NCBI GenBank assembly: GCA_917880885.1
Contig: OU862907.1
Span: forward strand, 71,853,072-71,917,071
Origin: Limnephilus marmoratus
Lineage: Eukaryota > Arthropoda > Insecta > Trichoptera > Limnephilidae
DNA length: 64,000 nucleotides
Reading direction: 5' to 3'
Below, piece by piece: positions 1 through 10,165 of this stretch. Position numbers and translations under genes: made by a program. The notes under the pieces are model-generated. The model made no database searches and was not told the DNA's origin. It saw only the letters and a list, made by a program, of their open reading frames with translations. Position 1 is the stretch's first letter, and the number at the start of each line of letters is the position of its first letter.

Positions 1-800
1 TGTTTAAAGTTTGTTCAATTTCATCATACGAGTATTCTCCTCTTTCAAGTCCTAACCTCCAAACAATTCCCCGTAGGAAGCGATGTTGTACAGATTCGAT
101 GTAATAAATGTGGACAGCATAAAAAGGGCTCCAGATACTAATACCTACAGCCTGTATGTCGGACGAATATCTACAGATCATATGTTGAACTAATATCTAC
201 GAACTTCAGAGTGTTGACTAAAATCTACAGAGCGTAGGTTGAGCTAATATCTACAGAGCGTAGGTTGGACTAATCAGCTAAATGTGTCCGATATTAGGGA
301 TTTTTACATACTTACACACTTACATAAATTAAGTTTTTTAAACTGCATACGCAATATTACAATATTCCAATATGCTACACATAATTGCAAATCCAACCTC
401 TGCCAGTGCTGTAGATATTCGTCAACACTTTGGTTCTCATAGATATTAGTTCGATTTTTTTCAGTTTTTGGAATTCCTGTAGACGCCTCCCATAAAACGG
501 AGATCAAATGACACTAGCTTATTCAAGGTGAGGGCGGACCAGCGAACAGTAAAGAGTTTTAAGTGTATTTATATGTTTAAAGTCAGAGGTAATTCTATGA
601 ATGAAGCCGAGTAGTTTAAGTGATTTGTTTACGATGTTATTAATGTGATCTCGGAAAGAAAGTTTACAATCCAGAGTGACCCCAAGGTCATTGATAGATG
701 TGACAGTAGAGAGACAAACATTATTTATTTTATAATCAAACTGAATAGGGTTTTTGGTTCTATAAAAGGACAAAATTTTGCATTTATCAACATAACTTGT
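1..800 (-). pseudogene. LINE reverse transcriptase remnant, split by a short element
   Basis: Minus-strand remnant of the C-terminal part of a Jockey/CR1-like non-LTR polymerase. The piece at 499-800 encodes residues typical of the RT end and thumb, such as INDLGVTLDCKLSF and LVRPHLE. The piece at 1-125 continues with YIESVQHRFLRG. They are separated by the element at 126-490. Removing that element and one flanking CATAAAA repeat joins the two pieces in one frame (ISPFYAVHIYY region), so this was one ORF before the insertion. At least two in-frame stops remain (after LVRPHLE, and where a Trp would be expected), so it is dead. The same remnant recurs at 19798-24760. Confidence 0.8.
126..490. 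mobile_element. Short element with inverted TAGATATTAGT modules, copy 1
   Basis: About 365 bp flanked by CATAAAAA (118-125) and CATAAAAC (491-498), an 8-bp target duplication with one mismatch. It interrupts a LINE ORF. Both halves carry several copies of an 11-15 bp motif (ACTAATATCTAC on one side, its complement GTAGATATTAGT on the other), often next to TTGAC or CAAC. Termini here are GGCTCCAGATACTAAT and GTAGACGCCTCC. It codes for nothing. An 8-bp duplication fits a hAT-like non-autonomous element, with the modules as likely transposase-binding repeats. That assignment is inference. Related copies are at 20397-21496, 50980-51038 and 58399-58803. Confidence 0.7.
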
Positions 801-1543
801 TGAAAATAAGAAGAAGAATTAGAGTTTCACTGAATTTATATATTTAAATTTGACATTGTCTTACAGCAATACACGACAATAAATGTACCTGAAGGGTGAA
901 GCGAGTGGACAGTTAAACTACGCAGCACAATCAGCCTGGACCAGCGAGCAATCACGAATGTTCGATTCCCTGCGTTTCTGTATTTCTGTCAGCAGCCGGT
1001 AGAGAGTACATGAATCTTAGTGTTGTCATGCTAACAATGATTTTTGGCTGTTGAGTGTTGTGCGTAGTAACTGTCTACAAAACCATTGAAAGTCAAAATA
1101 ATAAGCCATCAGCAGTAATCTGACATCTCTTCTGGAAATAAGGCTGTAGATACCCAGCATTCCCGAGATAAGTGATGTTGAAAACAGTATAACAGAATAA
1201 CACTAACCTTATAAGAACAAATAAAAATAATCACTATACACTAAGAGTTACACAAAAGATAACCATGCGCCTCTCAAGTGCATTAGTTCGTTTTAAAATA
1301 AGGTGTAAAACCTAAACATACCCTCAGATATCCCAGATTAATTGATAAATTACAATTTAAAGTCGCCACAGCTCATTGAAAGTTGTTAAACTATCTTTCG
1401 TTCGAGTAAAATTATTTTCTGTTTCACCGACCACGTAAAAACTTGCGAAGTTGATTTATGATGTTTAATTAAATGAAGACAATATTAGCGAAACTCAATC
1501 GAAAATCTGGAGACAGAAAAATCAGAAAAATCAGAAAACACAT
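801..1543. other. Non-coding stretch shared by both duplication copies
   Basis: AT-rich, no ORF of note. The stretch 830-1180 recurs at about 24760-25150, and 1190-1540 recurs at about 27690-28020. The other copy has about 2.5 kb inserted between the two parts. I recognise no gene or promoter here. Confidence 0.6.
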
Positions 1544-1616
1544 TGGCTCCGCTGGGACTCGAACCCAGGACCCTTTGCTCACATGGCAAGAGCTCTACCG
1601 ATTGAGCTATGGAACC
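1544..1616 (-). tRNA. tRNA-like gene or SINE head, copy 1
   Basis: On the minus strand a 73-nt segment folds as a tRNA. The acceptor GGTTCCA pairs with CGGAGCC except at the last pair, the D stem is GCTC/GAGC, and the T arm is CTGGG TTCGAGT CCCAG. Box A (TAGCTCAATCGG) and box B (GGTTCGAGTCC) match Pol III internal promoters well, and a T-run lies a few bases downstream. The anticodon stem is CTTGC/GCAAA with one mismatch, and the loop CATGTGA has A at position 33 instead of U. The anticodon would be TGT (Thr) by alignment, but the loop is abnormal. A tRNA pseudogene or SINE head is as likely as a working tRNA. Confidence 0.6.
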
Positions 1617-2641
1617 CATATAAATTCGGTCACTTTTAACTGTATCATACTTCGACTAAGAACTACCAACATTATTTTATTTTCTTAACGCACATATTAT
1701 TATTATATGATTTATTATGGTTCACAGGTCTATTTTCCATCTACGATTCTAATTTCAAATCTATGTACTGCAAGGTAAATATATTAATTATTACAAAATA
1801 CTACTATATCACCACATTACCTGTTTCACCAGATAATCTTGCCTTACTTTAGATACTCTGGACACGTTACTTGTCAAACTGAGGATTCCAACTTGGGGAA
1901 ACTCTTAGTCACTGGCAAAGTGCTAGGAACAGTTGGGAATCTTGTGCGGTGAAAAAAATTAATAAGTTTGAAGTTATGTCAACAGCACAATATGTGCAGA
2001 TAATTTGATTATAATTATCAAAAGTAGGAACTATTAAGATAGTTCCTACTTTTACGATTATTTTCTTCGATAGTTCGTTGTCTATGGAAACGTCATTGTA
2101 TCTCGTAACGTTCCTACAGCGTCTTCCGTCCTTGCTCATCAACATCCAACTTTTCAAAAGTAATATTGTATTAAGTGCACAATACTTGCTTTCTAATTTT
2201 ACAGTTTTATTTATCTTCAGTGACCATTGCATTATTAATGCGAAGTTATACAAATTATTGCACTTTCCTTGTGACGTTTCTTCAACACATTGGTATTGAC
2301 CGCCGCGCTTCACCTTGGACGTAAATGTTTTAAGTTATTTTGACTAAGTAAGACCTAAATCTCTTAATTGGTATTGGTAAATTGCCCCCTAAGCGCAATA
2401 AACAAGCTCTGAGGAGCGATTTAATATATTTTCTGGATATGGAAAAGGTTCTTTGCAGAATCGGTCAAATTTGTGTGATTTTCTACGGCTGTCAACTTCT
2501 TTATCTATGGTGACGTTGGTTGATGTCAGATGTCAGCGGTTGCATATTTTAGTGTTGAATGTTAACATGAATGTTATGTATACATGATTTTTTATTCATT
2601 TAATGCATGTTTTAAGTTTTATACCGTGGATTTGACATTTG
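1617..2641. other. Non-coding repeat-rich stretch
   Basis: No credible gene. Sequence at 1850-2120 is dispersed: 1850-1950 recurs at 28330-28420, and a further version at 54100-54192 plus 56145-56250 is split by a hAT-like element. The stretch 2267-2325 resembles 51390-51440. The stretch 2360-2640 recurs at 33305-33596 and ends in the ACATTTG that is duplicated at 9661-9667. Confidence 0.55.
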
Positions 2642-2652
2642 GGCTAAAGTTC

Positions 2653-3718
2653 GGTTTACGGGAGATGGTCCTAGATAAAAAAAAATCTTTTTTTATACTA
2701 ATTATGGGCCGGAAAATCCGAATCTGAAAGAATTAGGCGGCGGCAAGCAATATTAACTGAATTACACGACTTTAAAATTTTCTATACACACACACATGAA
2801 AATAGTCATTTTGGAAGCATTTTGACACACGAAGTACGAAGATCATAGAAAAACAAGATAACATAGATGTTTTTACCACACAAAATTAAGTGTTGCCATT
2901 AAGCAGTAATATCAATAACGTAAAATAACATGTTTATATTTTAAGTACTTATTTTTTATAAATTTTACTCACTTTGGTATCACAAACCATGTTACATAAA
3001 CCCAGCGTAGCTGCTAAACTACTTGAAAACAGGGATGTTTTTTTTTTTGCCGTGACGCGAGCAGGCGGTATAAAGGGGCACAAACCATGTTATACAAACC
3101 TAGCGTTGCCGCTAAACTACTTGAAAACAGGGATGTTTTTTTGCCGTGACGCGAGCAGGCGGTATAAAGGGGCACAAACCATGTTACACAAACCTAGCGT
3201 TAGGTTAGGTTAGGTTAGGGACGCGAGCAGGCGGTATAAAGGGGCACAAACCATGTTACACAAACCTAGCGTTAACATAGCACTCTTTTTAGGGTGAATT
3301 GCCTTACACAAAAAAACCTAGCGTTAGGTTAGGTTAGGTTACGCATTTTTAAGACTACGAATTTTCATACTTTTTGTTTAAGAATACGGCCGTTGAGATA
3401 GTCGTAATTCATCAGGTTAATGTGTTATGTGATGAATTATCATGTGAGGAAGTGTCGTGTCGTTTTACGTTATTGATATAGGGATAAATATTTTTGAGAG
3501 CTGGTAACACTGCCGGCACATGTTTTTTGTACATTTCTTGTTTTTCTATGACTTGTTATGTCAAAATGACGTTTTTTCCTTAGTGTTTATAGAAAATTTT
3601 AAAGTCGTGTAATTCAGTTAATATTGCTTGCCGCCGCCTAATTCTTTCAGATTCGGATTTTCCGGCCCATAATTAGCATAAAAAAAAAAAAAAATTATCT
3701 AGGACCATCTCCCGTAAA
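2653..3718. mobile_element. TIR element with long inverted ends and a minisatellite
   Basis: About 1.07 kb with inverted ends of roughly 150 bp. The left end begins TTTACGGGAGATGGTCCTAG at about 2655, and the right end at 3680-3720 is its complement. Each arm also carries ATGGGCCGGAAAATCCGAAT, a GGCGGCGGCAAGCAATATT stretch and ACACGACTTTAAAATTTTC. The centre holds about three units of a roughly 100-bp minisatellite (2978-3280) and two short runs of TTAGG. No transposase is visible, so it is non-autonomous. Related ends and the same internal repeats occur at 28432-33292. Confidence 0.75.
2978..3290. repeat. Minisatellite, about 3 units
   Basis: Tandem units containing CACAAACCATGTTACA, CCTAGCG, GCTAAACTACTTGAAAAC and GACGCGAGCAGGCGGTATAA. 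The last units are shortened around (TTAGG)4 at about 3199-3220, and another TTAGG triplet lies at about 3323-3342. The same unit family forms arrays at 22202-22860 and 28840-29420. Confidence 0.85.
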
Positions 3719-3719
3719 A

Positions 3720-4190
3720 CGTATTTTTTCCGACATTTTTATTTTTTATTTTTTTTATTTTTATTTTTATTTTTTTTCTTTATTTGGAACATTTACAGGT
3801 TTATAACATTACATGCATTAGAAAATCACAAATTACAATAATTAGGTTATAAACCCAATAACTAATGTTCACATCATGCACCAATAACAGTGAAAAAATC
3901 TATAGTTATTATTATTTTTTTTCTTTTTTACTTAATATTATATAGTATGTAACTAGATAAGCTGTCTAGGGATAACCTAGCTGTAATGTCTAATAAATAA
4001 AGATACAGACAAGATAAGATAAGATAAAAAAAAAACAGAAAAGTTGAAAAAATAACGAAATACATATATAAACATATATACATATACATACACACATACA
4101 TGTATACATGCATATATACATACATATATATATATGTATATTCATATACACACACATATACATATATTAACACATACATATATATAATAT
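3720..4190. other. LINE tail debris and a TA/CA microsatellite
   Basis: A T-rich run (3737-3785) looks like the 3' tail of a minus-strand LINE, and a GATAAGATAAGAT run (about 4010-4030) like the tail of a plus-strand one. 4060-4190 is a (CATA)n and (TA)n microsatellite. Open frames across it are low-complexity artefacts. Confidence 0.5.
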
Positions 4191-4792
4191 AATAATAATG
4201 AAAATTGAAAAACACCAGATGTGATGTCGAAAACGTTATGTGTAAACATATATAAAAAAAAAAAACAAGGAAAAGCAAAATAAAAGTGAAATGAAAGTAA
4301 AATAAAAGTAAAATAGTAAAATAAAGTGTTCCAGTTTTATTTTATTTATTATTTTTTTTATTTTATTTATTATGGAAAATCAACAGATATTTTACACTTA
4401 TAATAATAACATTAATAATATACATAATATCCAATGACAGATTTTCACATAATTAAAATTATAAATAAAAAGTAATACAAAAAAGCAAGGGTCCTGTACC
4501 CGTAAGAACTTAACAAAAATATAAAAAATATGAAAATTATTCAAAAAAATAAAAGATGAGATATAAAAAAACACAATATAAACTATAATAATCTGCTTAC
4601 TAAATTTCAAACAATAAGTATTTAGAGTCAGAATTCTATTCTCACTCCAAACAACAATAATAATAATATGTACATTGTACAAATTGTACATACCTACAAC
4701 TCAGAGTGAATACAATAGTAAAGTCGAATGACAAGTATGTAACTGGAAAGGATTCAAAGCAATAACATGGTAACTTGCAAACGGTCAAAAAA

Positions 4793-7618
4793 TTATTTAA
4801 TGTTGGCTATGACATACTTTTTTAGGGTACTTAAATTACATGAGAATATGTCTAAATTATTAAAATTCTTATCAAATACATTGCATGCTCTGAATATAAA
4901 TGCATTTTGTCTGAGATTAGTAGAACATTTTTGAAGATGAAAAAGTGATTTTTCTCTGGTTCTAACACCTGGGACTCTAAAATTAATCTCAGCCAAAAGG
5001 GGCGAACAATCAATAAAACCATTGATAATTTTATGAAGATATATTATATCTGCAGAGTCTCTTCTAATTTTTAATGGTTTAAGTCCATAAAGGTCCAACG
5101 AGCTGTTTATGTCATGATAACCAATATTAAACTTGAAATTTAAATGATGGACAAATTTTCTTTGAATGGCTTCAATGCGTTTAATATAAATTTTATATTG
5201 AGGATTCCATATCTGAGAAGCAAATTCAAGATGACTGCGAACATATGAAAAATACAATATTTTAAGTGTTAGAATGTTCTTGAATTCTTTTCCAATACGA
5301 AATAAGAATCCTAACATTCTAAGGGCTTTCTTCACAATCATGTTAATATGTGCCTCGAATGTGAGTTTACTATCAAGTAGAACACCTAGATCACGAATTT
5401 GAGTAACCCTTTTGATTGATTGGTTCGCTATAAGGTAGTTATGGTCAAATTTAATTTTATTTCTAGTGAAGGTAATCACATAACATTTAGAAGTGTTCAT
5501 GTTGAGATGATTAATTATACAGTAGTCATTAAGTCTATAAAGATCTTCCTGTAATTTAATGCAGTCGATGATAGAGTTAATCGGAAGATATATTTTCATA
5601 TCATCAGCGAAGAGTAGAACTTTTGCATAATTAAAACATTTTATAATGTCGTTGATGAAAATTGTAAATAGTAACGGTCCCAGGTGAGATCCTTGGGGTA
5701 CACCGGAAGGTATATTTACGAACTCAGAGATGAAACCATTAATTGTTACTCCTTGAGTGCGCCCATCAAGATAAGAGACTAACCATCGATACAAATCCCC
5801 GTGAATTCCCAAAGCCAGTAATTTGGATAAAAGAAGATTGTGATCAATTTTATCAAACGCTTTCGAGAAGTCTGTATAGATGACGTCAACTTGGATTTGA
5901 TTATCCATTGATTTCGTAATATTTTCAATGAATATAGCAAGATTAGAGACAACCGATCTTTTTTTCATAAAGCCATGTTGGTTTCCGAGTATTACAGACT
6001 GAACGCAGTTATAAAGTTGTTCGTGAACAATTTTTTCAAAAATTTTACTGAAAATTGGTAATTTAGATATAGGTCGATAGTTCTGGACATCATTTTTAGC
6101 CCCAGACTTAAATACTGGTGTGATAAGAGCACACTTCCAACGATCCGGAAAGATACCTTCTTTCAATGAGGATTGAAAGAGCATTAATAAGGGCTTCGAG
6201 ATTACCTTGCTACACATTTTGATAAAGAATGCTGGAATTTTATCACTACCCGCACCCAATGAGTTAGAAATAGTATCAATTATTTTTTCTATTTTTTCTT
6301 TTGAAACTGATACCGAAGAGATGTTAACTTGATTATTTATATGATGGTTGGTAGAGTGTACATCGGAGGTAGTGTTAAAATTAAAGGTGGAGACGAAGTG
6401 CTGTGAGAACAGGTTGCATATTGCAAAAGGATTCACAGCAGTAACGTCGCCCAGTTTCATTACATGAGGTAAACTAGAATTATTTCTTTTTCCTTTAACG
6501 TAAGACCAGAATTTTTTGGGGTTATGGGATATATTAAGTTCAGCGTTTGTTATAAATTGTTTTAGACATTCCCTAGACATTTTCTTCTGCCTTGATCGAA
6601 GGATACAGAATTCATGGTAGTCTAAAGGATTGGACCATTTTTTCCATGTTTTGAACACTTTATATTTTTCTTTAGTCAGTTTTATCAGAGCTGGACTGAA
6701 CCAATAGGGATAAGAGTTGTTAACATGAACATCCTTTGATGGGACGTTTAAACGAATTATTTCATATAATATAACATAAAAACGATCAATGGCATTATTA
6801 GTTGATAAATTTAAGAATTCAGCGTCCCAATCAATACTACTGAGGATGTTATTTATTGTTTCAAAATTAGCTTTCCTAAAGAGATTGATTGTCCGTTTAT
6901 TGTTCACCATAGGGGTTTCCAGGGCTATGTTTATGTCAAAGAGAATGGCTTTATGATGTTTACATTCCGGGGTGAGATACTGGTCAGTATTTGATACGTT
7001 AAGAGGGGTCGAACTAAAAACAAGGTCTAAGAATTTCTGATTATTATTCGGAAAGGTGCAATACTGTGATAGATCTTTAAATGAAAGAGTGTCAGATAGT
7101 TTTGAGATAATTTCAGATTGATAACCATTCATAATTTGCATACTGTTTCCATTATTAAGAGACCAGTTAATTGTAGGTAAGTTAAAATCACCCGAGATCA
7201 CAAAATGATCGTCATGATGAAGTGCTCTAAGTTCACATAATTTATTCATGAATTCATTAATGCTATGAGAGTGATTGACTCCTGGTGGTATGTACACACA
7301 ACATAAATGAATTTTTATCATATTCTTAATTGAAATAGTCACCCATATATCTTCTGCGTTCGTGATCCATTCACAACGTTCGTGAGCTACGAGATGCTTC
7401 TTCAGAGCAATCAGTACACCTCCTCCTCGTTTTTGTTCTTTGCGGTCACGCCTAAATACCAGGTAGCGGTTGTCAAATAGCTCATCACTGGCAATGCTAT
7501 CTAATAGCCAAGTTTCTGTTATCATTATAATATCAAAATTGTTATTGGTAACATTAAAATAAAAACTATTTGTTTTGGATCGCAGTCCAGTTACATTCTG
7601 GTAATAAACATTCAACAT
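4793..7618 (-). CDS. LINE-A ORF2: endonuclease-reverse transcriptase, 941 aa
   Basis: Polyprotein that nicks target DNA and copies the element RNA at the nick (target-primed reverse transcription). Residues 1 to about 235 form an apurinic-type endonuclease: NVTGLRSK near the start, the catalytic Glu in ITETWLL, and SGDFNLP. The usual Ser/Thr-Asp-His end is less canonical here (KHHKA). The RT domain spans roughly residues 460-730, with YRPISKLPIF, DFSKAFDKIDH (motif A), SGVPQGSHLGPLLF (motif B), LFADDMKIY (catalytic motif C) and IRDLGVLLDSKLTF. The C-terminal thumb region is complete. The start ATG lies 187 bp after the ORF1 stop, and the ATGTTGA there overlaps the stop of a 66-codon open frame. 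No stop or frameshift is present. No RNase H is visible. Confidence 0.93.
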   Translation of the reverse strand: MLNVYYQNVTGLRSKTNSFYFNVTNNNFDIIMITETWLLDSIASDELFDNRYLVFRRDRKEQKRGGGVLIALKKHLVAHERCEWITNAEDIWVTISIKNMIKIHLCCVYIPPGVNHSHSINEFMNKLCELRALHHDDHFVISGDFNLPTINWSLNNGNSMQIMNGYQSEIISKLSDTLSFKDLSQYCTFPNNNQKFLDLVFSSTPLNVSNTDQYLTPECKHHKAILFDINIALETPMVNNKRTINLFRKANFETINNILSSIDWDAEFLNLSTNNAIDRFYVILYEIIRLNVPSKDVHVNNSYPYWFSPALIKLTKEKYKVFKTWKKWSNPLDYHEFCILRSRQKKMSRECLKQFITNAELNISHNPKKFWSYVKGKRNNSSLPHVMKLGDVTAVNPFAICNLFSQHFVSTFNFNTTSDVHSTNHHINNQVNISSVSVSKEKIEKIIDTISNSLGAGSDKIPAFFIKMCSKVISKPLLMLFQSSLKEGIFPDRWKCALITPVFKSGAKNDVQNYRPISKLPIFSKIFEKIVHEQLYNCVQSVILGNQHGFMKKRSVVSNLAIFIENITKSMDNQIQVDVIYTDFSKAFDKIDHNLLLSKLLALGIHGDLYRWLVSYLDGRTQGVTINGFISEFVNIPSGVPQGSHLGPLLFTIFINDIIKCFNYAKVLLFADDMKIYLPINSIIDCIKLQEDLYRLNDYCIINHLNMNTSKCYVITFTRNKIKFDHNYLIANQSIKRVTQIRDLGVLLDSKLTFEAHINMIVKKALRMLGFLFRIGKEFKNILTLKILYFSYVRSHLEFASQIWNPQYKIYIKRIEAIQRKFVHHLNFKFNIGYHDINSSLDLYGLKPLKIRRDSADIIYLHKIINGFIDCSPLLAEINFRVPGVRTREKSLFHLQKCSTNLRQNAFIFRACNVFDKNFNNLDIFSCNLSTLKKYVIANIK

Positions 7619-7805
7619 TTTGGTTCATTCATTTCATAAAATATATAAAATATTACATCTTTAAAGGAGTTGTAGGCATGTTGAAGTACATTATAAGTAT
7701 TAGAGTGTTGTTGTAGTAAAGCAGAAACAAATGAAAAATTAAACAGAGAAATGTTGGAATTATAAAAACAGTTAATTGTTAGGATTGCTAAATCTAAAAG
7801 AGATT

Positions 7806-8573
7806 TCAGCAAAAAACCTTAATCAAGTCCGATTCCAAAGTTACTTGAATAATGGGACTGGATTCATTTCTTCGGATAAAAATTTTTCCAAACTTGATCC
7901 ACCTGAATTTAAAGTTCTTTTCCTTGCATAAGTCTCTCACTCTCTTGAAGAGTGCACGGGTAGAAGCCGTCAGATGCTCATTAACATAAATGTTGTTTTC
8001 CCCAGGAAGCTTCAGGTCGCCAGAGTTTATGCCGCCTTTCTTCCTTATAGCAGCTAGAAAGTTATCTCTGCAGCGGCTGGTTGTGAACTTCACTACAATT
8101 GGTCGAGTAAATTTAGGATTTTCTCTAGGTAATTCCTTGACCCTCGTACGAGAAATACCGTCAATATCATTCGGGAGAACATCAATACCTGCCTTGGTTC
8201 CCAGCAATTTTATGACATCTACTAAATTTTCGTTCTTTTTTTCAGGAACACCAATAATTTCTACATTGTTTTTTAATGAGGTTTGCTCCAGGCGGTTTAA
8301 TTTGGATAAAACCAGATTATAATTTGTATCCAGTTCCTTATTTTTAAGTGTGAGGTCATTAATTATATTATGGCACTCCTTTAATTGTTCATTCAGTGTT
8401 TTTAATTCAGTAAACACTTTGAAAATTTCTTGTTTTATTTCATCTTTGAAAGAAATTAGTGTGTTACTCAAGTCTGGCTCTGAGCCAGTGACGTCAGACG
8501 GGTTATCCATAGCAGCAATGCGTCTTGATTTGTTGCCTGTTCTACTAGTGCCACTAGTGGGTAAGACAGACAT
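7806..8573 (-). CDS. LINE-A ORF1: RNA-binding/chaperone-type protein, 255 aa
   Basis: First ORF of LINE-A. The N-terminal third is polar. Residues about 35-100 form a predicted coiled coil with regularly spaced Leu and Ile (FTELKTLNEQLKECHNIIND, then LVLSKLNRLEQ). Next comes NNVEIIGVPEKKNENLVDVI, a stretch characteristic of L1-like ORF1 RRM folds found in many insect LINEs, and then a basic C-terminal region with FKFRWIKFGKIFIRRNE. Such proteins trimerise, bind element RNA and act as nucleic-acid chaperones. No CCHC zinc knuckle is visible. ATG at 8573 follows an AT-rich leader, and the frame ends at TGA (7806-7808) just after a run of six T. Confidence 0.85.
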   Translation of the reverse strand: MSVLPTSGTSRTGNKSRRIAAMDNPSDVTGSEPDLSNTLISFKDEIKQEIFKVFTELKTLNEQLKECHNIINDLTLKNKELDTNYNLVLSKLNRLEQTSLKNNVEIIGVPEKKNENLVDVIKLLGTKAGIDVLPNDIDGISRTRVKELPRENPKFTRPIVVKFTTSRCRDNFLAAIRKKGGINSGDLKLPGENNIYVNEHLTASTRALFKRVRDLCKEKNFKFRWIKFGKIFIRRNESSPIIQVTLESDLIKVFC

Positions 8574-8821
8574 TTTTAAACTTCAATATTCAGTAACCAA
8601 CACTTATAAAATGATGAATTAACGTTTAGATTGCAAGGATCAGGGCACAATTTTGATTCACAATGTGTAGAATGATACAAAGACTGCGTCTCACGTGAGC
8701 AAATGCTTAAATGATAGTTATAAACAGTTGATAATACTGAAATTCGTAGGACAAATTTGAACACAACTGTCACTTTCATGTGATATAAGCGGATGTGATG
8801 TGTATGTTTGAGTAAAGAAGT

Positions 8822-9660
8822 ATTTTTAAATAAGATAATAATAAAATAAAAATAAAAAAAACTGAAAAACACAAGACGTGTTTAAAAGCGTAAAGTGGAA
8901 AAACAATATACATACACTTATGCACATTATTTTTAAAAATTTCAATACAAAAAATACATTAACAAAAAAAAAATTCAATATAAAGAATACATAAGAAATT
9001 ACGGCATCAATTTATCAGTTTTGTTACAATGAGTTAAGTTATTTGTTAATTGATGGATAATTATAAGACTCCATTAAGTATTTGTCTAAAAGTGGTTAAA
9101 GTACACGAAAAAATATCAGAATCGATACATTTTTTGTTATAAAGATTGCAAGTTCTTAATAAGAAGGAATTTTGCCTGAGACTGGTTGAAGCACTTTCGA
9201 TATGAAACAATGACTTGTCTCTAGTTTTCTTACTCGGGATTCTAATATTAATTGATGACAAAAGAGCTGGACAGTCAATATGACCACTCAGGACTTTGTA
9301 TAAGTAAGTTATATCCGCGATGTCTCTCCTACTTTTTAGAGTTTTAAGTCCATAGTGTTTTAATGAGCTGTCCATGTCATAATAACGAACATGTCTCTTA
9401 AAGTTCAAGTGATGTACAAATTTTCTTTGGACAGCTTCTATGCGCTTTGTGTGTATATTATACAGCGGATTCCATACAGGAGAAGCATATTCAAGATGGC
9501 TTCGAACATAGGAGTAATATAATATTTTGAGGGTATGGATATTGGTGAACTCTTTTCCAATACGGAATAAAAATCCTAACATGCTCATGGATTTCTTAAC
9601 AATAATATCTACATGTGCCTTAAACGAAAGTTTATTGTCAATAAGAACACCGAGGTTCAT
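8822..9660 (-). mobile_element. LINE-C, 5'-truncated copy related to LINE-A
   Basis: Minus strand. The 3' tail is A-rich (8822-8860 as T/A runs), followed by a 3' UTR similar to 14900-15120. An intact C-terminal RT frame of 199 codons (9660-9061) begins at the truncation point inside the LGVLIDNKLSF motif. It retains YVRSHLEYASPVWNP and the thumb and C-terminal residues that match LINE-A closely. The truncated 5' end abuts ACATTTG (9661-9667), which repeats at 2635-2641 and occurs once in the empty copy at 33590. Truncation next to a target duplication is the normal outcome of incomplete reverse transcription. Confidence 0.85.
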
Positions 9661-9667
9661 ACATTTG

Positions 9668-10165
9668 TTATGTTTTGTTTCAATCTAAATGCATTACGCA
9701 TGAATCACTTAGTTTACCGAACCAAAGAAACTATTTTGTGCACGTAATTACATATTTTTCAGCAAATTCCGTTTGAAAACCTACAAAAGATTCAGAAGAG
9801 CTCCTCTGAACGGGATACGGGAACGGATAGTTTTACAAAGATTATTCTCTTCCAGAATTATTTTTGTATTAATGCGATATATTTATAACTTACTCGTTTA
9901 ACTAATAAAACTGTTTGGTATCTGCTCTCTACTTTGATATTTGATATATAAGGTCAAATAACCTTTAATGATTTTGAATTGATTGTAGGATAGTCCAGAT
10001 CACCTCCAAGACTATGCATATTTTCTTTTAAGAGAAAATGATTTCTAAAAACTCCTTTATAACAACTCGAAAATTCGTAATTAATTAATTTTCTGTTGCA
10101 GTTTTAATTTTCAAGCTTGGACCAATAAACATCATTAATGAACTAGAACGCTATCAAAGAAGGAC
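9668..10165 (+). promoter_or_regulatory. Presumed promoter and 5' UTR region of zinc-finger gene A
   Basis: About 500 bp conserved with 33597-34088 upstream of the paralogue. A splice-acceptor-like TTCTGTTGCAG ends at 10101, so a 5' UTR exon probably starts at 10102, 64 bp before the ATG. No clear TATA box can be assigned. Promoter status is inferred from position only. Confidence 0.4.

Larger units (their letters stand above)
4190..8821 (-). mobile_element. LINE-A, full-length Jockey/CR1-like non-LTR retrotransposon
   Basis: Minus-strand element with a 5' UTR (about 8574-8821), ORF1 (8573-7806), ORF2 (7618-4793) and a 3' UTR of about 600 bp. It ends near 4200 with a TCTGGTGTTTTTCAATTTTC stretch followed by an ATT-rich tail. 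The same 3' motif, slightly diverged, marks related truncated copies at 8822-9660 and 14890-15570. Both ORFs are uninterrupted, so the copy is recent and may still be competent. The exact 5' end and target duplication are not clear because it is nested among other LINE sequences. Confidence 0.8.

Noticed and set aside
3195..3345. TTAGG runs as a chromosome end
   Set aside because: Only three or four units, embedded in a transposon with sequence continuing on both sides.
3928..4278. 116-codon minus-strand open frame
   Set aside because: It is a product of the TA/CA microsatellite and T-rich tails (Tyr/Val/Met repeats), with no domain.
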